64,000 bases of DNA from an uncultured Chitinophaga sp. (GTDB taxonomy: Bacteria > Bacteroidota > Bacteroidia > Chitinophagales > Chitinophagaceae): NCBI RefSeq assembly GCF_937898475.1, contig NZ_CALEJS010000016.1:496001-560000 (forward strand). The letters are read 5' to 3'. Below, piece by piece: positions 18,276 through 26,924 of this stretch (the first letter of the stretch is position 1; the number at the start of each line of letters is the position of its first letter). Position numbers and translations under genes: made by a program. The notes under the pieces were generated by a model that was given only the letters and a program-made list of their open reading frames with translations, had not been told where the DNA came from and did no database searches.

Positions 18276-21200
18276 TCAGCTGCATCCCATACTGTTTCCG
18301 CAGTTCAAACACTTGTAACAGGTACCGGAACGAACGGTAATATGTCCGCAGGTATTACATGCGGGTGCATCGCTCTGCATGCTGCGCATATAATCCTGGG
18401 TGCTGTTCTCTCCGGTTGCCAGCGCCTGTTGCTTCACCGGCTTGGGATTAGCGGTATTACCTTTCCCGCTCAGCACTGTTACCCGTACATTGGATAAAGA
18501 AGGCTGCTGCGATTGTGGCGGGAGCGTTTCTGGCATATCATCATCTTCTCCGGTATTACCGGGGGCATCCAGCACGTGTACCAGGTCTGTTCTTCCCAGG
18601 TACTCATAACCCAGTACCCTGAAGATATAGTCTATAAGAGATGTGGCGGATTTGATATTGGGATGGTCTACCATGCCCGCCGGCTCAAAACGTGTAAATA
18701 CAAACTTATCTACAAACTCTTCCAGCGGCACACCATACTGCAGGCCCACTGAAACCGCAATGGCAAAGCAGTTCATCAGGCTGCGCAACGTTGATCCTTC
18801 CTTGGCCAGGTCTATAAAGATCTCACCGAGGGTGCCGTCTCCGTATTCACCGGTGCGCAGGAAGATAGCCTGCCCGCCTACTTTGGCTTTCTGTGTAAAA
18901 CCACGGCGTTTACCCGGCAGCGTTTTGCGCTCAATGATGCGGGACAGCTGGCGTTTCAGTGTGGTATCCGGGCTCGCCTGCATACGCTTGCTTACCTCTT
19001 CCAGCAGTTCATCAATGGTCAGCTGGTTCAGATCTATGATCTGCGCAGTGTCCTTACCGCTGCTTTCTTCAGCGGCTTCCGCCTTTTTCTTCTTATCGCT
19101 CTTGTTGCTCAGCGGCTGACTCAGTTTGGAGCCATCGCGGTACAGAGCACAGGCTTTCAGGCCCAGCTCCCAGCTCAGTTTGTAGGCATCTTCTATCTCT
19201 TCTACGGTAGCCTCATTAGGCAGGTTAATGGTTTTGGAGATAGCACCGGATATGAATGGCTGGGTAGCTGCCATCATCCGTATATGCCCATGTGCGTGTA
19301 TGTAGCGCTCTCCTTTTTTGCCGCACTTATTTGCGCAATCAAATACAGGCAGGTGCGCTGCTTTGAGGTAAGGCGCACCTTCTACGGTCATGGTGCCGCA
19401 GATATAATCATTGGCGGCTTCTATCTGCTCATCGGTAAAGCCCAGCTCATGCAGCAGGCTGAACTCCATATTGAAATACTGCTCCGGCTTGAAACCCAGT
19501 CTTTGCAGGCATTCTTCGCCCAGCGTGTATACATTGAACACAAAAGAGATATCGAAAGAGGAAGCAACTGCGGTATCCAGCTTCTTCATCTCTTCAGCGA
19601 TGAAGCCTTTTTCGCTCAGCGACTGGTGGTTGATGTAAGGCGCCCCTGCAAAGCTGCCGGCGCCTTTGGCATAGTCAACGATCGCTTTTATTTCATTGGG
19701 TTTATAGCCCAGGTTCTTTAATGCGGTAGGGATACTCTGGTTAATGATCTTGAAATAGCCGCCACCACTCAGTTTTTTGAACTTAACCAGTGCAAAGTCC
19801 GGCTCTACGCCGGTGGTATCGCAGTCCATTACCAGGCCGATAGTGCCGGTGGGCGCTATCACGGTGGCCTGTGCATTGCGGTAACCATACTTCTCGCCCA
19901 GCTTTACGGCATCATCCCATGCTTTGGTAGCTGCTTTCAGCAGGTAATCGGGGCAATAACGTGCATTGATGCCCTGGGGCTTTATTTCGATGCCTTCATA
20001 GGCATCGGCCGCATCATAAGCGGCTGCACGGTGGTTGCGCATTACCCGCAGCATGTGCTCCCGGTTCTCAGCGAACCTGGGGAAAGCGCCAAGGTGGCTG
20101 GCCATTTCAGCGGAAGTGCTATAGGATACTCCGGTCATGATCGCAGTGATGGCGCCTGCAATACCCCTGGCTTCTTCACTGTCGTAGGCAATGCCGCTTA
20201 CCATCAGCATAGAGCCCAGGTTGGCAAAGCCCAGTCCAAGGGTACGGTACTCATAGCTCAGCTGCGCCACTTCTTTTGAAGGAAACTGGGCCATGTGTAC
20301 GGATATTTCCAGCACTACTGTCCACAGGCGCACGGTATATTCAAAGCCCTGCACATCAAACTGGTTCTTTGATTCGTCAAAGAAACGGCGCAGGTTCACA
20401 GAGGCCAGGTTACAGGCGGTGTTATCCAGGAACATGTATTCTGAACAAGGGTTGGAGGCGTTAATGCGTCCTCCTTCCGGGCAGGTGTGCCACTCATTGA
20501 TGGTAGTATCATACTGCGTACCGGGGTCTGCGCAGCGCCAGGCAGCGTAAGCGATCTGGTCCCACAGGTCTTTGGCGCGAACGGTCTTCATGGTTTTGCC
20601 ATTGGTGCGGGCTTTCAGCTCCCACTCGCCATCTGCTGCCAGTTTATGGAAAAAGCTGTTCGGAATACGAACGGAATTATTGGAGTTCTGGCCGGATACC
20701 GTACGGTAGGCCTCTCCTTCATAATCTGATGAATAACCGGCGGCGATCAGCGCCCCTACCTTTTTTTCTTCCTCTACCTTCCAGTTGATGAAGTCCATGA
20801 TCTCGGGATGATCCAGGTCCAGGCACACCATTTTGGCGGCCCGGCGGGTGGTACCACCTGATTTGATAGCGCCGGCGGCCCGGTCGCCTATCTTCAGGAA
20901 GCTCATTAACCCGCTGGAAGTACCGCCCCCGCTCAGTTTTTCCCCTTCTCCGCGAATGCTGGAGAAGTTGGTACCCACGCCGGAGCCGTATTTGAAGATG
21001 CGGGCTTCCCGCATCCAGAGGTCCATGATACCGCCATCATTCACCAGGTCGTCTTCCACGCTCAGGATAAAGCAGGCATGTGGCTGCGGGCGCTCATAGG
21101 CGGAAGTTGACTTCTCTACCTGGCCGGTGGCCGGGTTCACAAAGTAATGACCCTGGGGCTTACCCGTAATGCCATAACTTTCATGCAGCCCGGTGTTGAA

Positions 21201-21611
21201 CCATTGGGGGGAGTTGGGCACACAGGCCTGGTTTAACATACAGTACACCAGCTCATCATAGAATACCTGGGCATCCTTTTCAGAAGCAAAATAGTGGCTG
21301 CGCTCACCCCATACACGCCAGCAGTTGGCCATACGGTGCACTACCTGTTTAACGGATGTTTCACGGCCGAGGCTGCCGTCAGGCTGCGGTACGCCGGCCT
21401 TACGGAAGTACTTCTGGGCCAGTATGTCAGTGGCTATCTGCGACCATGCGCCGGGCACTTCCACATTGTTCATTTCAAACACCACATCCCCACCCGGGTT
21501 GCGGATCACCGATGACCGCAGCTCGTACTCAAATTGATCATAAGGGCTTGTTCCTTCCTGGGTAAAGTGGCGGGAAAATACAAGGCCGCCTTTGTTAATA
21601 GCCTGTTTCAT
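18276..21611 (-). CDS. nrdJ: Adenosylcobalamin-dependent ribonucleotide reductase (class II)
   Basis: Reduces ribonucleotides to deoxyribonucleotides with adenosylcobalamin as radical source. The 1111-residue length fits the long class II type. Active-site hallmarks: PNSPQWFNTGL (substrate loop), the cysteine in HACFILSVEDD, NPCSEYMFLDNTACNLASVNLRRF with the Asn-Cys-Glu radical triad, and PTGTIGLVMDCDTTGVEP in the barrel. The C-terminal tail carries a Cys-rich zinc-ribbon-like end (CNTCGHITVRSGTCYKCLNCG) that also contains the shuttle cysteines. A Lys/Ser-rich linker lies near residues 830-860. Works without oxygen dependence; no nrdAB or nrdDG lies in the window. The start ATG is at 21611; a perfect DnaA-box 9-mer lies 257 bp upstream. 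Confidence 0.96.
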   Translation of the reverse strand: MKQAINKGGLVFSRHFTQEGTSPYDQFEYELRSSVIRNPGGDVVFEMNNVEVPGAWSQIATDILAQKYFRKAGVPQPDGSLGRETSVKQVVHRMANCWRVWGERSHYFASEKDAQVFYDELVYCMLNQACVPNSPQWFNTGLHESYGITGKPQGHYFVNPATGQVEKSTSAYERPQPHACFILSVEDDLVNDGGIMDLWMREARIFKYGSGVGTNFSSIRGEGEKLSGGGTSSGLMSFLKIGDRAAGAIKSGGTTRRAAKMVCLDLDHPEIMDFINWKVEEEKKVGALIAAGYSSDYEGEAYRTVSGQNSNNSVRIPNSFFHKLAADGEWELKARTNGKTMKTVRAKDLWDQIAYAAWRCADPGTQYDTTINEWHTCPEGGRINASNPCSEYMFLDNTACNLASVNLRRFFDESKNQFDVQGFEYTVRLWTVVLEISVHMAQFPSKEVAQLSYEYRTLGLGFANLGSMLMVSGIAYDSEEARGIAGAITAIMTGVSYSTSAEMASHLGAFPRFAENREHMLRVMRNHRAAAYDAADAYEGIEIKPQGINARYCPDYLLKAATKAWDDAVKLGEKYGYRNAQATVIAPTGTIGLVMDCDTTGVEPDFALVKFKKLSGGGYFKIINQSIPTALKNLGYKPNEIKAIVDYAKGAGSFAGAPYINHQSLSEKGFIAEEMKKLDTAVASSFDISFVFNVYTLGEECLQRLGFKPEQYFNMEFSLLHELGFTDEQIEAANDYICGTMTVEGAPYLKAAHLPVFDCANKCGKKGERYIHAHGHIRMMAATQPFISGAISKTINLPNEATVEEIEDAYKLSWELGLKACALYRDGSKLSQPLSNKSDKKKKAEAAEESSGKDTAQIIDLNQLTIDELLEEVSKRMQASPDTTLKRQLSRIIERKTLPGKRRGFTQKAKVGGQAIFLRTGEYGDGTLGEIFIDLAKEGSTLRSLMNCFAIAVSVGLQYGVPLEEFVDKFVFTRFEPAGMVDHPNIKSATSLIDYIFRVLGYEYLGRTDLVHVLDAPGNTGEDDDMPETLPPQSQQPSLSNVRVTVLSGKGNTANPKPVKQQALATGENSTQDYMRSMQSDAPACNTCGHITVRSGTCYKCLNCGNSMGCS

Positions 21612-21867
21612 CCGATAGATATTTTAATTTCCATGGCAGGACGGGGGAACCCAGCATTCACATAACGACACCAGCAGTAGTGGCTGCATTGAATGGTGCT
21701 AAATACCTACAATAAGTAGTTGCTCAGGGTGTAAATGGTGTTACTTATGCCCGGTTTCATCTGTCCCATGAATTGGAGATTTAACAATAAGAATTTCTCT
21801 GAAAACCTGAGGTATTGCTAAAATAATTTTTTAAATTTAGGATATGTCATTTTACTTTTTCACAGCT

Positions 21868-21876
21868 TGTGGATAA
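21868..21876 (-). promoter_or_regulatory. Consensus DnaA box in the nrdJ upstream region
   Basis: The minus strand reads TTATCCACA, the consensus DnaA box, 257 bp upstream of the nrdJ start. DnaA controls nrdAB in Escherichia coli, which gives the position a possible meaning. The same 9-mer also occurs inside a coding region at 29287-29295, so chance is a real alternative. Confidence 0.35.
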
Positions 21877-22110
21877 TTGGAAAACCAACTGTCTGACGCC
21901 AACAGACCCCAGGCTGTATACCGTTTCCCTACCCTTAAATACTTTAGGTATCAGTTTATTAGGATTGTTAATAACCAAAAAATGGCCTAAACCTTGCTAT
22001 GGTACAATTGGTAGGCCAGGTTTTACTCCAAAAGCAGGATGTCAGCTCCCATAAAAAATGAATGTCATGCATATATACAACACGGGTAGTCACTTTTACC
22101 AATTTTTTTA

Positions 22111-22118
22111 TACATTTG
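22111..22118 (+). promoter_or_regulatory. -7 box of pcrB
   Basis: TACATTTG, a perfect TAnnTTTG match, 25 nt before the pcrB ATG; predicted start site near 22125. The -33 region is T-rich (CTTTTACC) but lacks a clear TTG. Confidence 0.55.
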
Positions 22119-22143
22119 CGACAACCGGAACAACGCTTATTTG

Positions 22144-22902
22144 ATGTACAAAAAACTATACACTTCTTTCACTGAAAGAAAAGCAAAAGGTTTAAAGTCA
22201 TTTGCAGTCCTGATTGATCCGGATAAGGTAACGCCTGCTGGAATTACAGACCTTGCTGCCAAATGTGCAGAAGCCAGGGTAGACTATATATTCCTGGGCG
22301 GCAGCCTGGTAATTACCCAGCATCTTGATGAATGCGTACAGCGGCTTAAATCCGCCTGCGATATACCTGTTGTGCTCTTTCCCGGTAGCCCTACCCAGGT
22401 GTCCCGCTATGCAGACGCGCTGCTTTACCTTTCCGTAATATCCGGCCGGAATCCTGAGCTCCTGATAGGACAGCATGTCGTATCAGCCGCCGCCGTTAAA
22501 CGCAGCGGGCTCGAAATTATTCCTACCGGCTATATGGTGATTGATGGTGGCGTGCCTACCACGGTTTCCTATATCAGTAATACCACCCCTATACCTGCAG
22601 ACAAGGATGATATTGCCATGTGTACCGCAATGGCAGGGGAAATGCTCGGACTGAAAATGATCTATATGGATGCCGGCAGCGGCGCCCGCGACGCCATCAG
22701 TGAAAGCATGATCCGCCAGGTGTCCAGCCAGGTGAGTGTGCCGGTGATTGTTGGCGGCGGTATCCGCGACGCAGAAAAGGCATACCTCGACTGTAAAGCC
22801 GGTGCAGATGTGATTGTTGTAGGTAATGCTATCGAAAAAGACCTCTCCCTTGTTAAAGAAATTGCCGATGCTGTACATTCAGCACCGGTAGCTATAAAAT
22901 AG
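22144..22902 (+). CDS. pcrB: Geranylgeranylglyceryl phosphate synthase (PcrB/GGGPS family)
   Basis: TIM-barrel prenyltransferase joining a polyprenyl diphosphate to sn-glycerol-1-phosphate. The ATG at 22144 gives 252 residues. Hallmarks: FAVLIDPDKV at the first strand, YIFLGGSLV, PVVLFPGSPTQVS, GYMVIDGGVPTTV, YMDAGSGA, VIVGGGIRD and DVIVVGNAIEKD, the last three being the phosphate-binding loops. In archaea this makes ether lipids; group II enzymes occur in Bacteroidetes, where the physiological product is not settled. dxs, which supplies isoprenoid precursors, lies 2.1 kb downstream. It is followed directly by a heptad-repeat hairpin that starts at its stop codon. Confidence 0.93.
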   Translation: MYKKLYTSFTERKAKGLKSFAVLIDPDKVTPAGITDLAAKCAEARVDYIFLGGSLVITQHLDECVQRLKSACDIPVVLFPGSPTQVSRYADALLYLSVISGRNPELLIGQHVVSAAAVKRSGLEIIPTGYMVIDGGVPTTVSYISNTTPIPADKDDIAMCTAMAGEMLGLKMIYMDAGSGARDAISESMIRQVSSQVSVPVIVGGGIRDAEKAYLDCKAGADVIVVGNAIEKDLSLVKEIADAVHSAPVAIK

Positions 22903-22974
22903 CTTTTAGCTGTTAGCCATTAGTCATTAGCCACATGCTAACAGCTAAAAGCTAATGGCTAACAGCTTTATTCA
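22900..22974. repeat. TAGCnnT heptad array with two alternative hairpins
   Basis: Fills the whole gap between the convergent pcrB and LytTR genes. Ten consecutive 7-nt units run from 22901 to 22970 without a break in register, beginning inside the pcrB TAG stop (units such as AGCTGTT, AGCCATT, AGCTAAA). The left arm can pair perfectly with either of two right arms: 22901-22917 with 22937-22953 (17 bp), or 22908-22923 with 22952-22967 (16 bp). The two structures exclude each other. No T-tract follows on either strand. Confidence 0.85.
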
Positions 22975-23700
22975 CAGGCTCATCATCTCTTTGAACTTTA
23001 CCGCCTGCCTGCGGCTTACCTCTATCTTCTCCCCGCCACGCATTTCCAGCAATAATCCACCGTTAAAGTAGGTATCGATCTTCTCGATCATGCGCAGGTT
23101 TACAATATGTTTACGGTTGGCCCTGAAGAAAGTACGCTCGTCCAGGCGTTCTTCCAGCGCGTTCAATGATTTCAGTATGAGCGGTTTATTATTCTCGAAA
23201 TACACCCGGGCATAGTTGCCCACGCTCTCAAAAAGGCGTATTTCCTGCAGCTTTACGAACCAGCAGCGGTCTCCGTCCTTTACAAATACCTGGTCGTTCT
23301 CAGAAAGGATGGTGCGTATGCCTCCCGCGGCCGCCTGCCGCTCCTTCTCCTCCTGCTGGTGCAGCTTATGGATAGCGTCTGCCAGCCGTTTAGGTTCGAT
23401 GGGTTTCAACAGGTAGTCCAGTGCGTTGTACTCAAACGCTTTAAGGGCATGTTCGTCATAAGCCGTAGTGAATATCACCTGCGGCGTTCTTTCCAGTTCT
23501 GCCAGCAGATCAAACCCGGTTTTGTCGGGCATCTGGATGTCCAGGAAAAGCAGGTCGGGATGCAATGTCTCGATCTTTTCAAGTCCATCTTTGGCATTTA
23601 CCGCTTCTCCCACCACTACGATCTCCGGGTGATCGGCCAGTAATTTCTTTAGTTCGCTTCTGGCCAGGCGTTCATCATCAATTATTAGCGCTTTTTTCAT
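22972..23700 (-). CDS. LytTR-family response regulator
   Basis: 242-residue two-domain regulator. The receiver domain (residues 1-118) has the acidic pair Asp8-Asp9, the phospho-acceptor Asp54 in LLFLDIQMPDKTGFDLL, a conserved Thr in IFTTAYDEHALKAF and Lys in LLKPIEP. The LytTR DNA-binding domain follows (about residues 140-242), with FVKDGDRCWFVKLQEIRLFESVGNYARVYF and FFRANRKHIVNLRMIEKI. It lies directly downstream of a LytS/YehU-type histidine kinase gene (67 bp apart), its likely partner. A heptad element lies between the two genes and another follows its stop codon. Confidence 0.95.
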   Translation of the reverse strand: MKKALIIDDERLARSELKKLLADHPEIVVVGEAVNAKDGLEKIETLHPDLLFLDIQMPDKTGFDLLAELERTPQVIFTTAYDEHALKAFEYNALDYLLKPIEPKRLADAIHKLHQQEEKERQAAAGGIRTILSENDQVFVKDGDRCWFVKLQEIRLFESVGNYARVYFENNKPLILKSLNALEERLDERTFFRANRKHIVNLRMIEKIDTYFNGGLLLEMRGGEKIEVSRRQAVKFKEMMSL

Positions 23701-23730
23701 CTGAAACTATTTGTTTGGTTGATGACAGTG

Positions 23731-23770
23731 GTTTTAGCCAACAGTTAACAGCCGGCAGCTAAAAGCCCTA
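23731..23770. repeat. GGCTGTT heptad element after the kinase stop codon
   Basis: On the minus strand it starts at the TAG stop of the histidine kinase and parses into 7-nt units (GGCTTTT, AGCTGCC, GGCTGTT, AACTGTT, GGCTAAA). Outer arms TTTTAGC (23732-23738) and GCTAAAA (23758-23764) can pair. It separates kinase and regulator genes within a probable operon. Confidence 0.6.
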
Positions 23771-24811
23771 TATCAGCGGCATCAGCACTTTTGCCTCTAC
23801 CGTTTCTTCATTTTTGTTATAGATCTCAAAAGAGGCCCGGCTCCCAAACAGCAGGCTCAGTCGCTGCCGGGTGCTCTGCAGGCCGAAACCCTGGCCGTTA
23901 CCGGGTTCCACGATCTGTATCTGGCCGGTGTTCTCGATCGTCAGCTCATGCTGCATCTGCCGCAGGTGAGAGCTGATACGCACTACCCCTCCGTTCACCA
24001 TCCGGGAAATGCCGTGCTTGATCGCATTTTCCACCAGGGTTTGCAACATCAGCGGCGGTACCGGCAGCTCCAGCGTGTCCGGGTCAATATCATACTGCAC
24101 CTTGAGCCGCTCTTCAAAGCGGATGTTTTCCAGCGCCAGATAGTCTTTTACAATATTTAACTCATTTTCCAGGCTAACTGTTTCAACTTTTTCCACCTGC
24201 ATGGAGCTGCGCAGGATATTAGACAGTTCCGTAATGGCCGTACGCGCCCGCTGCGGATTCTCATCTACCAGGGCTCTGATGCTGTTCAGCGCATTAAATA
24301 TAAAATGCGGGTTCAGCTGCGATTTGATGGTCTTCAGCTCCAGCTCCTTTACCGTACTTTCCAGCTTCAGCTTGTCTACCTGGGTGTTCCGGCTCCTGTC
24401 TACATAGTGCCAGATAAAGTAGATCAGCCACCAGATAGTGGTGATCAGGCAGTTAGACAACAGGCTTCTGAATACCTCCTGTCCGGAAAACGCTTTACGA
24501 TGGTCCGGCTCCCGGAATAAATTGCTCACCGAAGTGGCGCCCAGTGACATCAGTACCCCGGATCCAACAATCAATGCAAAGAATAACAGTACCTGCTTCT
24601 CAAAACTATATTGAAACCAGTTTTGCCGGTTAATTACGTTCCGCAGCAAATGAGTGGACAAGAGCCCGAACGACATCAATATGATGATATTGACTAAGAA
24701 GGGGGATTCTACTTTCCCGTTATAAGAATAAGCAAAGAATATATTGATCACAAAATACGCCATCCACCCCAGTACCTGGCACCACCAATATTTTGATATG
24801 TGTTTAAACAT
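23768..24811 (-). CDS. LytS/YehU-type sensor histidine kinase
   Basis: 347 residues from the ATG at 24811, chosen because a -7 box lies about 33 nt upstream of it; a longer reading to 24925 would run through the promoter. Four to five membrane helices occupy residues 1-150 (YWWCQVLGWMAYFVINIFFAY; SPFLVNIIILMSFGLLSTHLL; QVLLFFALIVGSGVLMSLG; LLSNCLITTIWWLIYFIWHY), without a periplasmic sensor domain. The His_kinase domain follows with phospho-acceptor His in QLNPHFIFNALNSIRAL, then a HATPase domain with N-box LVENAIKHGISRM and G-box GNGQGFGLQSTRQRL. Partner of the LytTR regulator downstream. Signal unknown. Confidence 0.93.
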   Translation of the reverse strand: MFKHISKYWWCQVLGWMAYFVINIFFAYSYNGKVESPFLVNIIILMSFGLLSTHLLRNVINRQNWFQYSFEKQVLLFFALIVGSGVLMSLGATSVSNLFREPDHRKAFSGQEVFRSLLSNCLITTIWWLIYFIWHYVDRSRNTQVDKLKLESTVKELELKTIKSQLNPHFIFNALNSIRALVDENPQRARTAITELSNILRSSMQVEKVETVSLENELNIVKDYLALENIRFEERLKVQYDIDPDTLELPVPPLMLQTLVENAIKHGISRMVNGGVVRISSHLRQMQHELTIENTGQIQIVEPGNGQGFGLQSTRQRLSLLFGSRASFEIYNKNEETVEAKVLMPLI

Positions 24812-24843
24812 CAATCTGAAATTAGTAAACTGTCGCTTTATTT

Positions 24844-24851
24844 CAAAAATA
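24844..24851 (-). promoter_or_regulatory. -7 box of the kinase-regulator operon
   Basis: TATTTTTG on the minus strand, 32 nt before the kinase ATG, with TTTC 20 nt further upstream as an imperfect -33 element. Confidence 0.5.
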
Positions 24852-24948
24852 CCATTCAGCACTACCCACCTGAAAGTAAATGTTATCAAAGGGCAGAAGT
24901 GGGGATGTGTGGACGTAAATTCCAAAGCGCGGAGAACTGTTTTTAACC

Positions 24949-24956
24949 TATTTTTG
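24949..24956 (+). promoter_or_regulatory. -7 box of dxs
   Basis: TATTTTTG on the plus strand, 39 nt before the dxs ATG; predicted start site near 24963 and leader of about 33 nt. No clear -33 TTG. Confidence 0.45.
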
Positions 24957-24995
24957 CCTTATATTTATAACAAACCCTGATCCGGTATTATAACT

Positions 24996-26924
24996 ATGAA
25001 CATTACTCCCGGTCCTTTGCTGGGCCAGATACAATACCCCGCCGACTTGCGGAAATTAAGCAAGGAACAGCTTCACCAGGTGTGCGATGAGCTACGCCAG
25101 TACATCATAGATGTGGTAAGCGTGCATGGTGGCCATTTCGGCGCCAGCCTGGGTGTGGTAGAGCTGACAACCGCCCTGCATTATGTGTTCAATACGCCAT
25201 ATGACCAGCTGGTATGGGATGTAGGCCACCAGGCTTACGGCCATAAGATACTGACCGGGCGCCGGGAGGTGTTCCATACCAACCGTAAATACAAAGGCAT
25301 CAGCGGTTTCCCCAAACGCGATGAAAGCCCTTACGATACCTTCGGAGTAGGGCACTCTTCCACCTCCATTTCCGCCGCCCTGGGCATGGCCATTGCCTCC
25401 CAGCTGAAAGGCGAGCAGGACCGTCAGCACATCGCCGTAATCGGAGACGGGGCCATGACAGCCGGTATGGCTTTCGAAGCCCTTAACCACGCAGGCGTGT
25501 CCAATGCCAACGTGCTTATCATCCTGAACGATAACTGCATGTCCATAGATCCGAATGTGGGCGCGCTGAAAGAGTATTTAACAGACATTACCACCTCCCA
25601 TACATATAACAAATTACGCGATGATGTATGGCACCTGCTGGGAAAGCTGCCGGTAGGCAAACGCTTTACCCGGGAGATGGCTTCCAAGCTGGAAGCCAGC
25701 CTCAAAGGCATGGTGTCCAGTTCCAGTAACCTGTTCGAATCTTTCAGCCTGCGTTATTTCGGCCCTATTGATGGTCATAATATCACCAAACTGGTAGATA
25801 CCCTGCAGGACCTGAAAGACATTCCGGGGCCAAAACTGCTGCATATCGTTACCACCAAAGGAAAAGGATATGCGCTCGCAGAACAGGACCAGACCCTCTG
25901 GCACGCTCCCGGCCTGTTCGACAAGATCACCGGCGAGATCTTTAAAAAGCCGGTAACCACGCCGCAACCACCCAAATACCAGGACGTTTTCGGACATACC
26001 ATCATTGAACTGGCAGAGCAGAATGACAAGATCATGGGTATCACCCCTGCCATGCCATCCGGCTCCTCCCTGAAATTCATGATGGAAAAGATGCCCGATC
26101 GGGCAATTGATGTAGGCATTTGCGAACAGCACGCGGTAACCCTCTCCGCCGGACTGGCCACACAGGGTATGCGGGTGTTCTGCAATATCTACTCTTCTTT
26201 CATGCAAAGGGCTTATGACCAGGTAGTACATGATGTAGCCATCCAACACCTGCCGGTGGTCTTCTGCCTGGATCGCGCCGGACTGGTGGGCGACGATGGC
26301 CCTACCCATCACGGAGCTTACGATATTGCCTATATGCGCAGCATTCCCAACATGATCGTCAGCGCTCCCATGAACGAGGAAGAGCTGCGTAACCTCATGT
26401 ACACGGCACAGCTGCCATCCAATACATCACCATTTACCATCCGCTATCCCCGCGGCCAGGGTGTAATGCCCGACTGGCGCCAGCCTTTCCGCGAGATCAA
26501 AATAGGCACCGGCCGCAAGATCCGCGACGGAAAAGACGTGGCCATCCTCTCCATCGGTCATCCCGGCAACTTTGTAACAGAAGCCTGCAAAGAACTGCTG
26601 GCAGACGGTTTACAGCCTGCCCATTACGATATGCGTTTTGTTAAACCACTGGATATCGCGATGCTGCACGAAGTGTTCAGCAGGTTCAATAAGGTGATCA
26701 CCGTAGAAGATGCTGCCCTGCCAGGAGGCTTTGGCAGCGCCATACTTGAATTCATGGCCATGAATGGCTACCATGCCGAAGTGAGGATGCTGGGTATACC
26801 GGACCGTATCGTAGAGCATGGCAAACCGGAAGAGCTGCACCGCGAATGCGGCTACGACGCAGCCGCCATTGCCGCTAAAGTAAGGGAAATGCTCAAGAGC
26901 AAGATTACTGTAATAACTGAATAG
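24996..26924 (+). CDS. dxs: 1-deoxy-D-xylulose-5-phosphate synthase
   Basis: First enzyme of the MEP isoprenoid pathway, joining pyruvate and glyceraldehyde-3-phosphate with thiamine diphosphate. The 642-residue length is typical. The ThDP motif runs from IAVIGDGAMTAGMAFEALNHAG to LIILNDNCMSI (about residues 148-187); VWDVGHQAYGHKILTGR and YFGPIDGHNI are DXS signatures; the pyrimidine domain has FVGICEQHAVTLSAGLA-like VGICEQHAVTLSAG and the DRAGLVGDDGPTHHGAYDIAYMR block, and the C-terminal domain has VEDAALPGGFGSAI. Monocistronic, preceded by its own promoter and followed by a GGAATTT heptad hairpin. pcrB, a prenyl-diphosphate consumer, lies 2 kb upstream. Confidence 0.97.
   Translation: MNITPGPLLGQIQYPADLRKLSKEQLHQVCDELRQYIIDVVSVHGGHFGASLGVVELTTALHYVFNTPYDQLVWDVGHQAYGHKILTGRREVFHTNRKYKGISGFPKRDESPYDTFGVGHSSTSISAALGMAIASQLKGEQDRQHIAVIGDGAMTAGMAFEALNHAGVSNANVLIILNDNCMSIDPNVGALKEYLTDITTSHTYNKLRDDVWHLLGKLPVGKRFTREMASKLEASLKGMVSSSSNLFESFSLRYFGPIDGHNITKLVDTLQDLKDIPGPKLLHIVTTKGKGYALAEQDQTLWHAPGLFDKITGEIFKKPVTTPQPPKYQDVFGHTIIELAEQNDKIMGITPAMPSGSSLKFMMEKMPDRAIDVGICEQHAVTLSAGLATQGMRVFCNIYSSFMQRAYDQVVHDVAIQHLPVVFCLDRAGLVGDDGPTHHGAYDIAYMRSIPNMIVSAPMNEEELRNLMYTAQLPSNTSPFTIRYPRGQGVMPDWRQPFREIKIGTGRKIRDGKDVAILSIGHPGNFVTEACKELLADGLQPAHYDMRFVKPLDIAMLHEVFSRFNKVITVEDAALPGGFGSAILEFMAMNGYHAEVRMLGIPDRIVEHGKPEELHRECGYDAAAIAAKVREMLKSKITVITE

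Larger units (their letters stand above)
21612..22143. other. Divergent intergenic region nrdJ / pcrB
   Basis: Gap of 532 bp with a long nrdJ leader on the minus strand and the pcrB promoter at the right end. The leader has no clear -7 box; TAAATTTA on the minus strand near 21835 is a one-mismatch candidate. A DnaA-box-like 9-mer lies at 21868-21876. I see no gene and no convincing riboswitch (see the rejected cobalamin riboswitch). Confidence 0.4.

Noticed and set aside
21612..21800. Cobalamin riboswitch in the nrdJ leader
   Set aside because: Short pieces in the right order resemble it (GGGA..TGAAAcCGGG, AGCCACT, CCTGCC), but the conserved B12 box and core helices do not match, and a B12-requiring enzyme is not an expected target for B12 repression. 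An Infernal search with the cobalamin model would settle it.
22900..22974. Terminal inverted repeats of an insertion sequence or MITE
   Set aside because: No target-site duplication or transposase is visible, the elements differ in sequence between loci, and they are anchored to stop codons, which transposition does not explain well.
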